Below are positions 36,181-46,699 of a stretch of 64,000 bases of DNA, in pieces (within the stretch, counting starts at the first letter, position 1; each line of letters starts with the position of its first letter). The translations under genes and the position numbers were made by a program. Below the pieces are notes generated by a model. That model made no database searches. It saw only the letters and a list, made by a program, of their open reading frames with translations, and was not told the origin of the DNA. Origin of the DNA: Symbiodinium natans (Eukaryota; Sar; Dinophyceae; Suessiales; Symbiodiniaceae); assembly GCA_905221605.1 (NCBI GenBank), contig CAJNDS010002606.1, positions 20,001 through 84,000 on the forward strand, in the 5' to 3' direction.

Positions 36181-36277
36181 GGGATGTTCCCCCTTACACT
36201 AACAGTCCTCAATAGGGACTATAGTATGGGGTACTATAATCCCTATTAAGGACTGATAGTATAAGGGGGAACATCCC
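36181..36277. mobile_element. 97-bp fold-back (MITE-like) element
   Basis: Two 46-nt arms (36181-36226, 36232-36277) are inverted copies with four mismatches around a 5-nt loop TGGGG. Each end is GGGATGTTCCCCC. The sequence CCACCACC lies within a few bases of both outer ends and may be a target-site duplication. No coding capacity. Confidence 0.8.
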
Positions 36278-37784
36278 AACCACCACCCCCAGACACGAGA
36301 CCTTCACAAATAAAACGATGTGCCCGACCAGTTGTCCCAGCAGCGGATCGAAACCCACAGCATTCCAAATATTGTTCCAAACGACAGAATTTGCAGCGGC
36401 GGTGTCTCACAGCATAGGAAAACGCAAATCTACTGCTGGGAACAGAAAAGTTGAGAGATCGTGGTGACAAGAAAGAGCTCAAACGTCCAAACCAAAAGCA
36501 GATTTTCGCATTTCGCGAACTCAAACGTCCAAAAGCGATGACAGATTTGCATTTCGCGAACCTAGACGCCCAAAGGCAACGACTGTGTCGCATGCCGCGA
36601 ACCGAGATTTAAAAAAGGGACGGCGGGCTCGAGGACGGCGAGGACGGGTCGTGTGCGCCGGCGGGCGGGTACATTGGAATCCCTTCGTGTTGACAGATTA
36701 TCTGGTGAGAAATCCAGATACTGAGGATTGGCAAGCTACATAATCATGAAAACTGGCAACTCCCTGGGCAGAGAACACAAGTATACCAATGGACACATTT
36801 TATCGCCATTCTCCCTGACGCCTCTGTGCTGAACCCGAATGCAAAAGCTTTGTGCATCAAGTGGCCCGCCTTTCGGTGGGGCCAGCGTGAGCTTCGGCTG
36901 CTCGTGAAGTCCAGCTACTTTTAAGCCTGACATCGGTGCTTCCTTGAATATTGTCACGTTGGGCCGCAGCTTTCGGCTCTGAACGTGAGGCTCAGAAACT
37001 TCCGGTTTGTCCAGATCGTGATGCATAAGAGGGTAGTAGTCTCGATTCTAGAGTCGAGGGCCATTGTCTTGGGAGGGCCAAGGTTCCACTGCGAGCACAC
37101 AGACCAAGAGTCGTATACTGCAACAAGGTTAACATGTTGTCGAGGACACGATTTGCCACCGAGGCCAGGGTGCCCTTCAGAAATCGCTCGCTGGCTCGGC
37201 AGGTCGCCCGGAGACAGAGGAAGCCTGGCCGGGATTCTCTGCAGACTTGGCAGAGGTTGACTACTGCGCTACCCTGGCGGGAGGTTGAGGACAGGCTGCG
37301 GCGGCAATTTCACAGCTCTGAATCGCGGACATGGTGCAAAGGTTCTTGCCGTCTGCCAGGCGTGCCCACTGGCCGTCACCTTTGGACTCTTCGCTGGCCA
37401 GCAACACCCAGCTCCGGGTGTAGGGCCTCGGGCGTCTCCGAACTTGTAAAAGCCTGTGGCACTTCTTCTCAAGGCGCGAACGCGGCTAAACGGCAGCTTG
37501 CTGAATAGCTCCCTCCATGCACTGAGCGCGGCTCTGTCTGCACTGAGGGCATCGCATCCTGCGTCTGCGTGTGGCGTCTTTACAACTTGCGTGCAAACTA
37601 GAAGCGAAGGCGGCTGCATTCAGCAAGCCCCTCCTGCTGCCGCTGGCTTTGTCGGCGACAATCTGCGAGTTCATGGGGCACGGCAGTGTGACAGGACAAA
37701 CCTGGAGCAGAAAGCCCAGTGCGGCAGACAGCGAACGATGCGAAGGGCGGTGCTCCACTGAACTTTGAGCTCAATTTGTAAATT
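36278..37784. other. Possible C-terminal exons of the calpain gene, unresolved
   Basis: Minus-strand frames near 37700-37600 (containing QIVADKASGSRRGLLNAAAF) and 37560-37450 (containing SADRAALSAWRELFSKLPF) have coding-like composition and lie just downstream of the last assigned calpain exon. I could not place their splice junctions. Confidence 0.3.
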
Positions 37785-40700
37785 CTGCGCAGCCGCCATA
37801 ATGTGCCCCCCGAAGATCTCGGCAAAAGCATCCTTGGCAGGGGAGGCTTCGCAAATATGAACACTTCAACATGCAGAGCACGGGCAAGACGCATCAACAA
37901 AGCATCTTTGCCAAGGGCACAACGCTATTCTTGCCATATCTTGCGGTCAAGCTTCCCATGGCATCCAGAATCGTCCATCCTGAACAAATCCTAGAAGCGA
38001 GGGCTCTCGAGAATTGAAGCAAAAAACCTGAGCAGCGAACGTCCGCATCGACCACCTTCAAGTCCTCGCTGATCCTCAGGGCGCACAAGAAAGAGCAGAT
38101 GGCTCGGCAAACACACTGCATTCTTATCAGCCGGGGCGCTGGGGATGCCTCTCCCACTCCGCACTCTTGTCCGACCAGGCCCTGTTCCATTCGCCGCCAC
38201 TGCCCCACGGGTTGCGCACCTCTGGGCATCGTGGCACACGGATCTTCGGACCCGGGCTTGCAGGTACGAAATCCTTGTCTGTACATGGCCTACGTCGCCC
38301 GCACATCCTACCAGATAGCTTTTGAAAGTGAAACAAGGCCTGGACGAGCCGCTGGCCGTGAGCACAAAGCACCTGAGGCCGGGATTCATTCGTTTGCTCC
38401 GCAAATTGCACGCAAGCCATGCAAGCCAGAAGGCCCGAATGCAGCTTAAATTGCGCTGGTGAGTTCAAGAGTTCAAGGGCAGCAGCTTCGTAAAAATGCT
38501 CCAGGCCTGAAGCACCGAGTACGCGTGCTTGGCAAGCAGGCCGTCAGGACGTCGCTCCTCCGAAATACCCGGACAGGATCGAAGCACGGCTCCACATCTA
38601 GCTACTGGCGGATACAAATGGAATACAGAGGGGGGAAGACATGATGAAGACCATGGAACGTCAGACAGGTCGAACACCCATACAGAATTTGGGGCACCTC
38701 GGCACGATCCCCTTGGCCAATGGAGCAGCTGATAGCCTTGGCCCCCGCAGGAAGCTCAGCAAACGGGCTGTGGCACAGTGAAACGCTTGCAGCGCAGATG
38801 ATTGCATGAGGTTCGGTGTTTCTGAAGGCTTCTTCAGCCCAATACTCGGATATAAATTCTGCACTTCGTGAATTCCTTCTGCGCTTTGCTACTTCCCAAG
38901 CGTCCGGACGAAGCAAGCCTGGGTGTAGGAAGCAAGCGCCTGGAGCTGGACAACACAGAGGAACCTTTGAGCATGTCTAGACCGTTTTGCAAGTACATGG
39001 TCCATGACTGGCCTGAATCATCACAGTGGGTTGACCATTTAATGTACCGAAATGTACCATGCCCGTCAACATCTCAAATTTGTCATGCACGTGAGGCCTG
39101 TCGACACGAACTACCACACAAAGCACTGGCTGCCTGAAACATGCCATCATCATCTGATGTCTCGACGGGCCCCTTCCATCGTCCGCCGCGCATGCCGTCG
39201 GAGCCTGAGCAGACTCTGGGACACCGTATCGCCAGGTCATTGCAGAATGTCCATTTTGCAACAGCGCTGGCTCCTCTAGCTTCTAGCCTCTAGGTAAGTG
39301 AGGGAAAAACTGCGGGCCTCCCCAATCCTCGCATGACGGGTTTGGAAGAGTTTGTGCATGCTTCCTTAACACATGTCCTCTTGACATGATATTCTTCTTA
39401 AGCTTGCTTGCCGGGCTTGACATTTGTGGTTTTCTTTGCATAAGGTGCATTTTAGTCGTTCTTTTTTCCTGCTTTCTATCGTTCTTTCTACGTATTAATA
39501 TTCTCTTCTTGTTTCCTTCTCTGTCCTTCTTTCTTGCTTTCTTTCTTTCTTTCCTTTTTTCTTTATTTCTTTCTTTCAGTTCTGTCTTTCCGTCGTTCCA
39601 AACCGCTATTTAGCGGTGCTGTATTAGGAACACCTCCATGTCCTCTGTGCTTTTGTTAGAAAACCTCTATTTTCAAACCGATCTATTTCCTTGTAGCTTA
39701 AGAGGAAGCCGCTGTTTCGTCTGTATGTAAATAGGACACCCTAGACCAAAAAAGAAAAAGACAACATACAAAACAACCAGGGGCCTCATGCACGTTCCTG
39801 AGAAGCTCCTAGCAACAGGAGCGACAAGAAGATTAGGTAACGGAATGAAACCAAGAAGCACTAAGCCAACCGCTACTTATGAGGGCGGCACAAAAACGAT
39901 AACCAGGAGTTGTCACGCGTGCAGGAACATCAGGGGCCCAAAACAATTGGATGCCAGCACACAACTTCTCATCAACTTGTTCCCGAGGCTACCACGCCAT
40001 CTGGCAGCAGCGGCCAGGTTCTCCGCGTCTTTCCCAAAACACTTCTGTGCAGGGGCAAGGGGTTTGAGTGATTGCTACAAGTATCTCCTAGATGCTGTTG
40101 ACTTCTCGTGTGCAGTACTGGCTATTGACATTGAAGTTCCCTGAATTCAACCTCGCCCCGAATCCCGCATTCCAGAGCTCCTGGATGTCGCACATCTCCC
40201 AGCCTTCGATTGCAGTGCATTCTCTCCACCATTCTTACAAGTACGTGTCGAAGTGCCAAAACAGACGGATGCGAAGAGAAGAAGCCAACTTGCCAACACC
40301 AGCACTGGCCTAGAATGCTTGGCAATTGGCACATCCTTCCAGACTGTCTTCAAGCTATGCAGCGTGTCCACTTCTTGCCCTCGTCGCGTGTCCAGCGGGC
40401 CATCCAGGGTTGCCCCGTGAGCACCTAACTTGCTGGCATCTCCAGTGAAGAAGCCCCTGTCCCCACTTGTGCCCATGTGGGCCCATGTGTGCCCGCCAAT
40501 CCCTGAAGCACCCTTGCCAAAACCAGCCTCGAAAGGCCCAATCCCTGAATCCCTGGGCCTGCCAAGCCCAGCCGGTGCTCCCCCCGACGAGCTTCTCATA
40601 GTTACCCACGAACCTTGCAAGACTGTTGCGGGTACGTGTCTGGGATGTGGGATAAGAAGAATATGGCGGAGAGTAGCTTGCTGGTGCTGCAAAGCCCTCC

Positions 40701-42180
40701 ACTCACAAACGTGCTGTCCGACCATGCTTGATTTCCCCAAGTGTGCGCAACCTTCTCACGGCACGAGGCGTGACCAACGACACCTGAAACAGAGCTTGCT
40801 AATGCGGATTTGTGGCTTGGCGAAAGCCTTTTCAAGCAGCAGCGCCTGGGCGGGGGCTGCAATGCAACAGAGACAGCATTCGTGGGCGTGAACAATCGGA
40901 TTTCAGCTGACAAATCCGAGAACAACACCCACATGCTGCCACCTCAGCCGGATCGGAGAATGTGCTTGGAGAATGTGCTTAGAGAATGTGCTTGGCATGT
41001 ACAAATGTCGGCGAGCCGCTCTCGCCCTCTAACTGGGCGAACAAAGGCTTGCCGTACTTGTCACACGGGATCAAGTCATCGATCTCGACGTCCTGCGAGA
41101 AGTGACGACCAAATATGAACGCCTGAGGATGCATGGGTTAACATTCTGCGTTCATTTCCAGTTCCCTGAGAAGACTTTGGTCCTGCCACTCGCCTCCGCC
41201 TTTGATATCCCAAAGCCTGATGACATATCCTCGGCCGGTTCTTCTGATTCCCATCCAAGCTCATCCTGCTCATATCGTGATCATATGTCAATGGGCGAGA
41301 ATGGAGGGAGGGATTGTAGCGACCAAGCTTCGACCAGACTCTTTTAAATTGATGTCATCCTCAGATGTCAGGGTACGGCCACTCGCCAGCTCTTGCATCT
41401 CGTGTGAGAGACGCGCTGCTCATCACAAACCCGTGCTACGTGTTGTGCCCTCTGGAAAACCGAAAGCTCGACCGAATCTGAGTCAACAAGCCGCACTGCG
41501 CAACCTTTGACTTCCAAGATCTTTCGAGCTGCAAAAAGGTTCATGATGTGACCCGGAAAGTCTGCAAAGACCTCAACTGCTGCAAGAGTTCCAAGCCACC
41601 GCCAGAGCAACTGCAAAAACATGCGGTTTTGAAGTGTACAAGCTGCATTTTTAGGATCCTGCAGCCATCGCCGCCAGAAGCCAGCAATCACCCAGCTCGC
41701 CCTGTACAATGTTGTCCGCCTGGCAAGCGGATGCACAAGGTGTCAGCTGTGCAGTATCTTGCAGTCCTGGTACTTGCGCGGAGCTTGCGACTTGCACGTG
41801 CCACGGGTGCCACGGTGCCACGGTACCAGGGGCCTGGATGACGGAGAAGAGCTTGGCATCCCTTGGAATCTTGGAAGCGAGAGCTTTTACTGTCACACGC
41901 AACGGCTGCTTCCTCTGTGCGGCACAAGTGTCTTGTGCAGCTCCTTCGCCCGAAGCCACTTGAACGGCTTCCGCCAATCCTACGGCAACCAGATCGACAC
42001 AATCAAATCAGGAGTTTCGCAAAAGTCCCCAGAGAAGCCGTACTTCAAGCAATTTCAAGCACTAGACTTCACACATCTGCCTTGCCACCAATAGCCGTTC
42101 CAGCTAGAGTCGCTCCTGCACCTGCACGCTCCCCAAGGCAGACTCGCCCTGGAAGGTGGGGTCAGGGGCGAATGATTCAC
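37785..42180 (-). CDS. Calpain-family cysteine protease, catalytic core on 18 exons
   Basis: Calcium-type papain-fold protease core. Exons: 42180-42122, 41979-41933, 41861-41834, 41719-41663, 41571-41492, 41216-41183, 41092-41026, 40942-40929, 40845-40817, 40613-40559, 40424-40361, 38918-38791, 38557-38507, 38372-38340, 38219-38140, 38074-38041, 37979-37953, 37832-37785. They join in phase for 311 codons. The full catalytic triad is present: Cys in QGELGDCWLLAAMA, His in DGLLAKHAYSVLQ, Asn in VRNPWGSGGEWN. Other family blocks are FAPDPTF, WRKPFKWLRAKEL, AVRLWDIKGG, VEIDDLIPC, ALLLEKAFAKF, NYEKLVGGSTGWAWQ and DGRFWMPWE. One exon is 14 nt. Donors: twelve GC, three GT, two GA. Both ends are open: the first exon starts in phase and the C-terminus after MAAAQ is unresolved, so accessory domains are unknown. 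Confidence 0.85.
39530..39585. repeat. Imperfect (TTTC)n tract in a calpain intron
   Basis: TTTC units with interruptions, within the 1.4-kb intron between calpain exons 11 and 12. Confidence 0.75.
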
Positions 42181-43640
42181 CTCAGAATAAAAATGGCAGC
42201 CGATAGTCTGCACTCCTTGCACTTCCCAGATGTCAGGGAACACCATGTAAGGGAGGAACGTTATAGATGCCGCGGACTAGACAGCAACAAGCGCAAGCAT
42301 CACTAGGGCAGACAGAACACCAAACACCCCCGTACAGGTGGGCCTATACCAATTTTGTAGTTGCTGAGTGCCCCGCTCATGTGAAGTCTGCCCAAAAGCA
42401 AGCTTTGGTGGCCAAGTTAGGGAATCAAGATTTTCAGCTCTGCTGCTTTGCAGCGTTGGGCCAAAAAACTGCAACGGCAGGCGGCAGGTCATGCTTTCTT
42501 TGGCCAAGGACACACGACTGACTGAATAGCCGACAGCCCAGAGCAAGATACCTCGCGATGCTGCTCTTGCCACGCAAAGGGACTCTGCTTTCGGAGATGG
42601 AGGGCAACTTTGTCCCTTTCAAAGGTCTCTGTCAGCAGCATCACCTTAAGCACTTGTTGTGTAGGGTCGGAAGCCACCTACCCGAACGATGCCCTTGCCA
42701 CAAAGTGCATGTCAACTTGGCTCGCGGCGCTTCCGCACAGCAGGCCACGAGGCAAGACAGGACAGTCGCCTGGGATGTCGCACATCATCCCCTGATATTG
42801 CCCCGACGAAAATTGCATCCGAGGTGCAAGGACACAGAACCAGCCTGCACAAAATGAAAGCACGAAAGGAAGGGCTGATTAGAAAACCCTGTTGAGCAGG
42901 TCTGCAAAGCACTCACACCGTCTCAAACTATGAATCCGCAACCCGGATCTCTCCCAGGCGCCTAGGACGCACGGCAGGAAGAAGAGTATCCGAGCGAGGA
43001 TGGGTGTCCAAAGAAGGGCGGAGGTGGCCCAAAAAACGCCCGTGGTGAACGGCAGCACTGAGACCTCAGATGAAACGAAATTGCGATCGACGGTCGATGA
43101 TCGACATGTATGTTTTTCAGGCGACCTGGCAGGTGAGGGCATCCCCTGATTGCATGACCAGCCAGACAACTCAGTCGACTTGCAAATGCAAGGAGCCCTC
43201 CACACACTTACAACGTGCGTAAACCATCCCAACTCTCCACAGCCCCCTCCAAGGATCTCTAAAGCTTCCCGTGTCGCGTGTGGGAAGCCTCTCACTCCCT
43301 CCCTCCCGTGTACGCCCAAGACAAGCGGCGCAGAGCAGACCAATCCTCAGACAAGCATCGGCTAAATCACTAAAGCAGTCACTATAAACCCTACACCTTC
43401 AACCCTTTTTGCCTGAACCCTTCTTCGCATCGGGTTATGATGTCCTGGCCGGAAAGTCTCAGCAACACTCTCAGATCCTAGCACTCGTGGCTACGTCCGA
43501 GAGCCTTGCGAATCCATGATTCAGGCACTCCTAAACTCCAAACCCTTCGCCCTTAACCCTTAAACCTTAATCCTAAATCTTTAAAGCTTGCAATCGTTTA
43601 TAAATATATATGGCCAAAAAAAAGGTTCTTTCAAACTCAC
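42181..43640. other. Candidate exons only
   Basis: Minus-strand exon candidates: near 42640-42560 (after CTTAAG|G, reading VMLLTETFERDKVALHLRKQ), which could be the N-terminal part of the calpain gene, and near 43070-42950 (after TCTGAG|G, a hydrophobic stretch starting VSVLPFTTGVFWATSALLW), which looks like a membrane segment. Degenerate telomere-like words occur at 43381-43585. Confidence 0.3.
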
Positions 43641-43647
43641 CAGCACT

Positions 43648-43733
43648 GGCGGCAGCAGCAGCAGCAGCAAGAAGTCTGCCACACAAATGGGTTAAATAAG
43701 TCGTGCCCTGACAGGCAGCAGCAGCAGCAGCCA
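43648..43733. repeat. Two short (CAG)n tracts
   Basis: CAG runs at about 43648-43670 and 43717-43733 separated by unique sequence. Confidence 0.85.
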
Positions 43734-44121
43734 TGTCGTGTATACACCCGTACGCTGAACCCAACAAGAAGGAGAGACCCCTTCCTACGTAGGTTGCTAT
43801 GGGCGAAGGGTGTAGGCTGAAAAGCACATGGTGCATGACCGCATGCTTGCAATCCATCAAAAAGATCTTTCAGAAGATTGTGGCACCGGAAGTTCGACTA
43901 GTCATCCTGACGAGCAGCCGCACAAAGCATTCAGAGCCCGGCTCGCCAGATGTTTTGCCTTTTTGGCTGGGGCCAATGATAATCTGATTGGCCACCTCGG
44001 AAAAAATTCACGGGCCACGCAGCGGGACTGCACGGTATTCAACCTTCTGCCACAAGAACGGAGACGTCAAGTAGTACAGTGTCTTGACTAGTGTTTTTCA
44101 AGCTGGACATGCTGACTGCCA

Positions 44122-44252
44122 GACACACATACACACACACACACACACACATACCCATACCCATACCCATACACATTACACATTACACATTACACATTAC
44201 ACATTACACATTACACATTACACATTACACACATACACACACACACACACCT
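44122..44252. repeat. Compound microsatellite: CA, CCCATA, CATTACA, CA
   Basis: (CA)n, then three CCCATA units, then about eight CATTACA units, then (CA)n again. Confidence 0.95.
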
Positions 44253-45973
44253 GCCTTGTTGACAAGGACAGGTTACGATTCATCCCGCGCACTCGGCTCA
44301 GAGCTCACCACGAAGCTCTTATCATAGGGAATAAGATCAAGGGCAAAAGCCTACTGGGGAAGGATGCGTTCTCTCATCTCGCTCAGGCATGCTCAGGCAT
44401 CACAGGTTCAGTCCAGCAGCCGACGACATAAGTGTGCACAAGAAGGCAGCCTCGGCCGAACCGGAATAGCAATCTGCACATTCTGACTAAAGCAGAAAGC
44501 ACGACATATCGAAATCTCTAGGGCAGAGACGGGAGATATGATGCCGGCAACTGTGTAGCTCTGCATTGGTGTCAGGAGATGGAGAAGATGGAGGAGATGA
44601 TTGTGACGATGACGAGGGTGAGGTTGAAGATGAACATTGATTGAGGTGAAAAAAGGTGAGGGGGGTCTTCCTCGATCAGGGCCCCTCGCCTAACTGCAAG
44701 GTTCACACACACCAGCAGACTTCAAAGGAAGAAACCGGCTGAGAACCAGCACCCTGAAACAAAGAGTTGGGTACTCTTGTGCAAAGTCTCCGAGTTGGCC
44801 AGTCGGAAAGGATGCTCTGGCTCGCAGTGCTGTGGATGGAAGAGGCATAGCTGGCAACGAAGCCCTTCCAGCTCCTGAGCACGGCAACGCCCTGCAAACC
44901 TCTCCAAAACAACCAGGACATGTGGAACTATGTGGAGCATGAGCCTCCGGGCCAAGTTGCATACCATCCCAGGAGGTACAGCACAATGCACACCTAAACA
45001 AGCTGGTACTTCAAGACCAGCACCAAGGCTGCGCCACACACATGTGTTGTCGACAACGACAATGTCATTAGCTCTGTCTTGCGAAGGGTATGTGTACTGT
45101 ACGGGTCAGGTGTGGTCACCGTCTGCCTTGTGCAGTACACAGCCACTTCAAAATCAATGGTTGCCACTCAAGTCAAGCACCTGTTGCGGAACATCCATGA
45201 TGACCAGCTTGACGAGGATTACAGTCTGAAACTCATAGCCGCGGCAGCAGTTGCCGGTGTCGCCAGCTGGTGCCTCGAAGCAAACTGCTACTGCGGTTTG
45301 CATTGCGCACATGCTGATATATTTCCACTAGCGATGGGGCTAAGTGCGAGACTGCTTTGCTGACATCCGTATCAAGCTCGAGCGGATCTTGCTGATCATT
45401 CCAAGCACGCGAATACACAGCCTGCAGCCAACTCTTGGCAGGACATTGCAGCATTGCATCAAACCATATGCCCCTAAGTGCATTACGCCCCTAAGTGCAT
45501 TCAAGATGCAAAGGTGGCCAGCATGCCTAGCGGGAGAAGGTTTCCAAGCAGAGTCCTGCACCACACCAGAGCATAGTGATGATGCCCTTGGTGCTGCTTG
45601 TTGAAGGCCTTCCACGCTTTCGTTAATGAGCACTGGGAATTGGCATAGATAGCATCAAGATGTGACGCTTGGAAGTCTTCGACGAATACCACGAAGCGGG
45701 TCTGCTTGCCCGATAAGTCCGAGCTCTGCACCATCACCTGCCAGATGGTCTACATCCACAGAGGCTTTGAAAAGCTCAGAGTTCTACACTCTGCAACCTC
45801 TTCCGTTGTCGCGCCTGCCAGCGGACGTGCCCGTGTTGGCGCACGGCAGCAACTGCCTCGACTGATTGGTCCTCGATTGTGATCACCTTCTCGCCTGAAC
45901 CGAACCGCTGAAAGTCGGACGTTGCTTGCGCTGGCTCCTCGGCAAGTACAGGGTGGTGCAGGATTGTAAAGGG
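44253..45973. other. No confident gene
   Basis: Coding-like pieces on the minus strand near 45710-45600 (TRFVVFVEDFQASHLDAIY) and 45410-45310 (ELDTDVSKAVSHLAPSLVEI) are not assigned or joined. Confidence 0.3.
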
Positions 45974-46642
45974 CTAGTCCTGACCAGACAAGGGGTGCGT
46001 TTGATTTCCTCGCCAAGCCTCAAGTCTTCGAACGTGCAGAGACCATGGCCACTGGTCGTTGCCTTCTTCATCGTGTGATGGAGCCAGAGTGGGCGGAAGC
46101 TCCCCCACACGATGTGACCGCGCGATGGGGTTCAACGAGAGAAGGAAAACGGGAGGTGAGGAGCGAGTTTCGAACTCAAAGATATAGGTCGAATTGAAGG
46201 CACGACCTGTGACTGTGTGGTTGAGCCCTGAAGGCACAAGCCCTTGAAGGACCTCCAGCTCAGCACGCCTCTCACGCAGCTGCTTCACGCGCTCGGCCGT
46301 CTCCTGTTGCAGCTGGGCAATCTCTGCGTCAATGGCAGAGATCGAGTCGATGCTGGCACTGTGGCCACTTGCGAAACGTGTTCGCAAGTGAGCTGAAAGG
46401 GGTAAATCCACATGCCAAGCTCTGGCCAACTTCCCGTGCAGAACGAACTCATGCCAGGCGGAAATATTCCAGATTGGACCAAAACAAACACCATGCTGGG
46501 AGGAATCAGGCGCACAGTGCACAGCCAGAGTCTCATCAAACAAATCCAAATTCGACTTCACCTCTTGCCAAAAGTGCCATTGCAGGACGAGCGAGAGCAG
46601 CTGCAACGCCAGCCAAGCGCGCACCGTCCAGAGACTTGCCGC
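45974..46642 (-). CDS. Long hypothetical exon with hydrophobic segment and coiled coil
   Basis: An open frame of about 222 codons starts at a CGTTTGCAG|G acceptor-like site and ends at a stop at 45974. Near its start is a hydrophobic stretch (AWLALQLLSLVLQW) that could be a signal anchor. Residues about 105-140 are a heptad-rich charged segment (AIDAEIAQLQQETAERVKQL) typical of a coiled coil. Two N-glycosylation-type sites follow (NHT, NST). I do not recognise the family. There is no ATG near the start, so this is probably the last exon of a longer gene; a type II membrane or secreted protein is a guess from the hydrophobic segment. Confidence 0.45.
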   Translation of the reverse strand, partial: AASLWTVRAWLALQLLSLVLQWHFWQEVKSNLDLFDETLAVHCAPDSSQHGVCFGPIWNISAWHEFVLHGKLARAWHVDLPLSAHLRTRFASGHSASIDSISAIDAEIAQLQQETAERVKQLRERRAELEVLQGLVPSGLNHTVTGRAFNSTYIFEFETRSSPPVFLLSLNPIARSHRVGELPPTLAPSHDEEGNDQWPWSLHVRRLEAWRGNQTHPLSGQD

Positions 46643-46699
46643 CTGCAAACGAAGGCCCGTATTGAAGAAGCCATCATCGGCCTTTGGCTGTCTGTCCGA

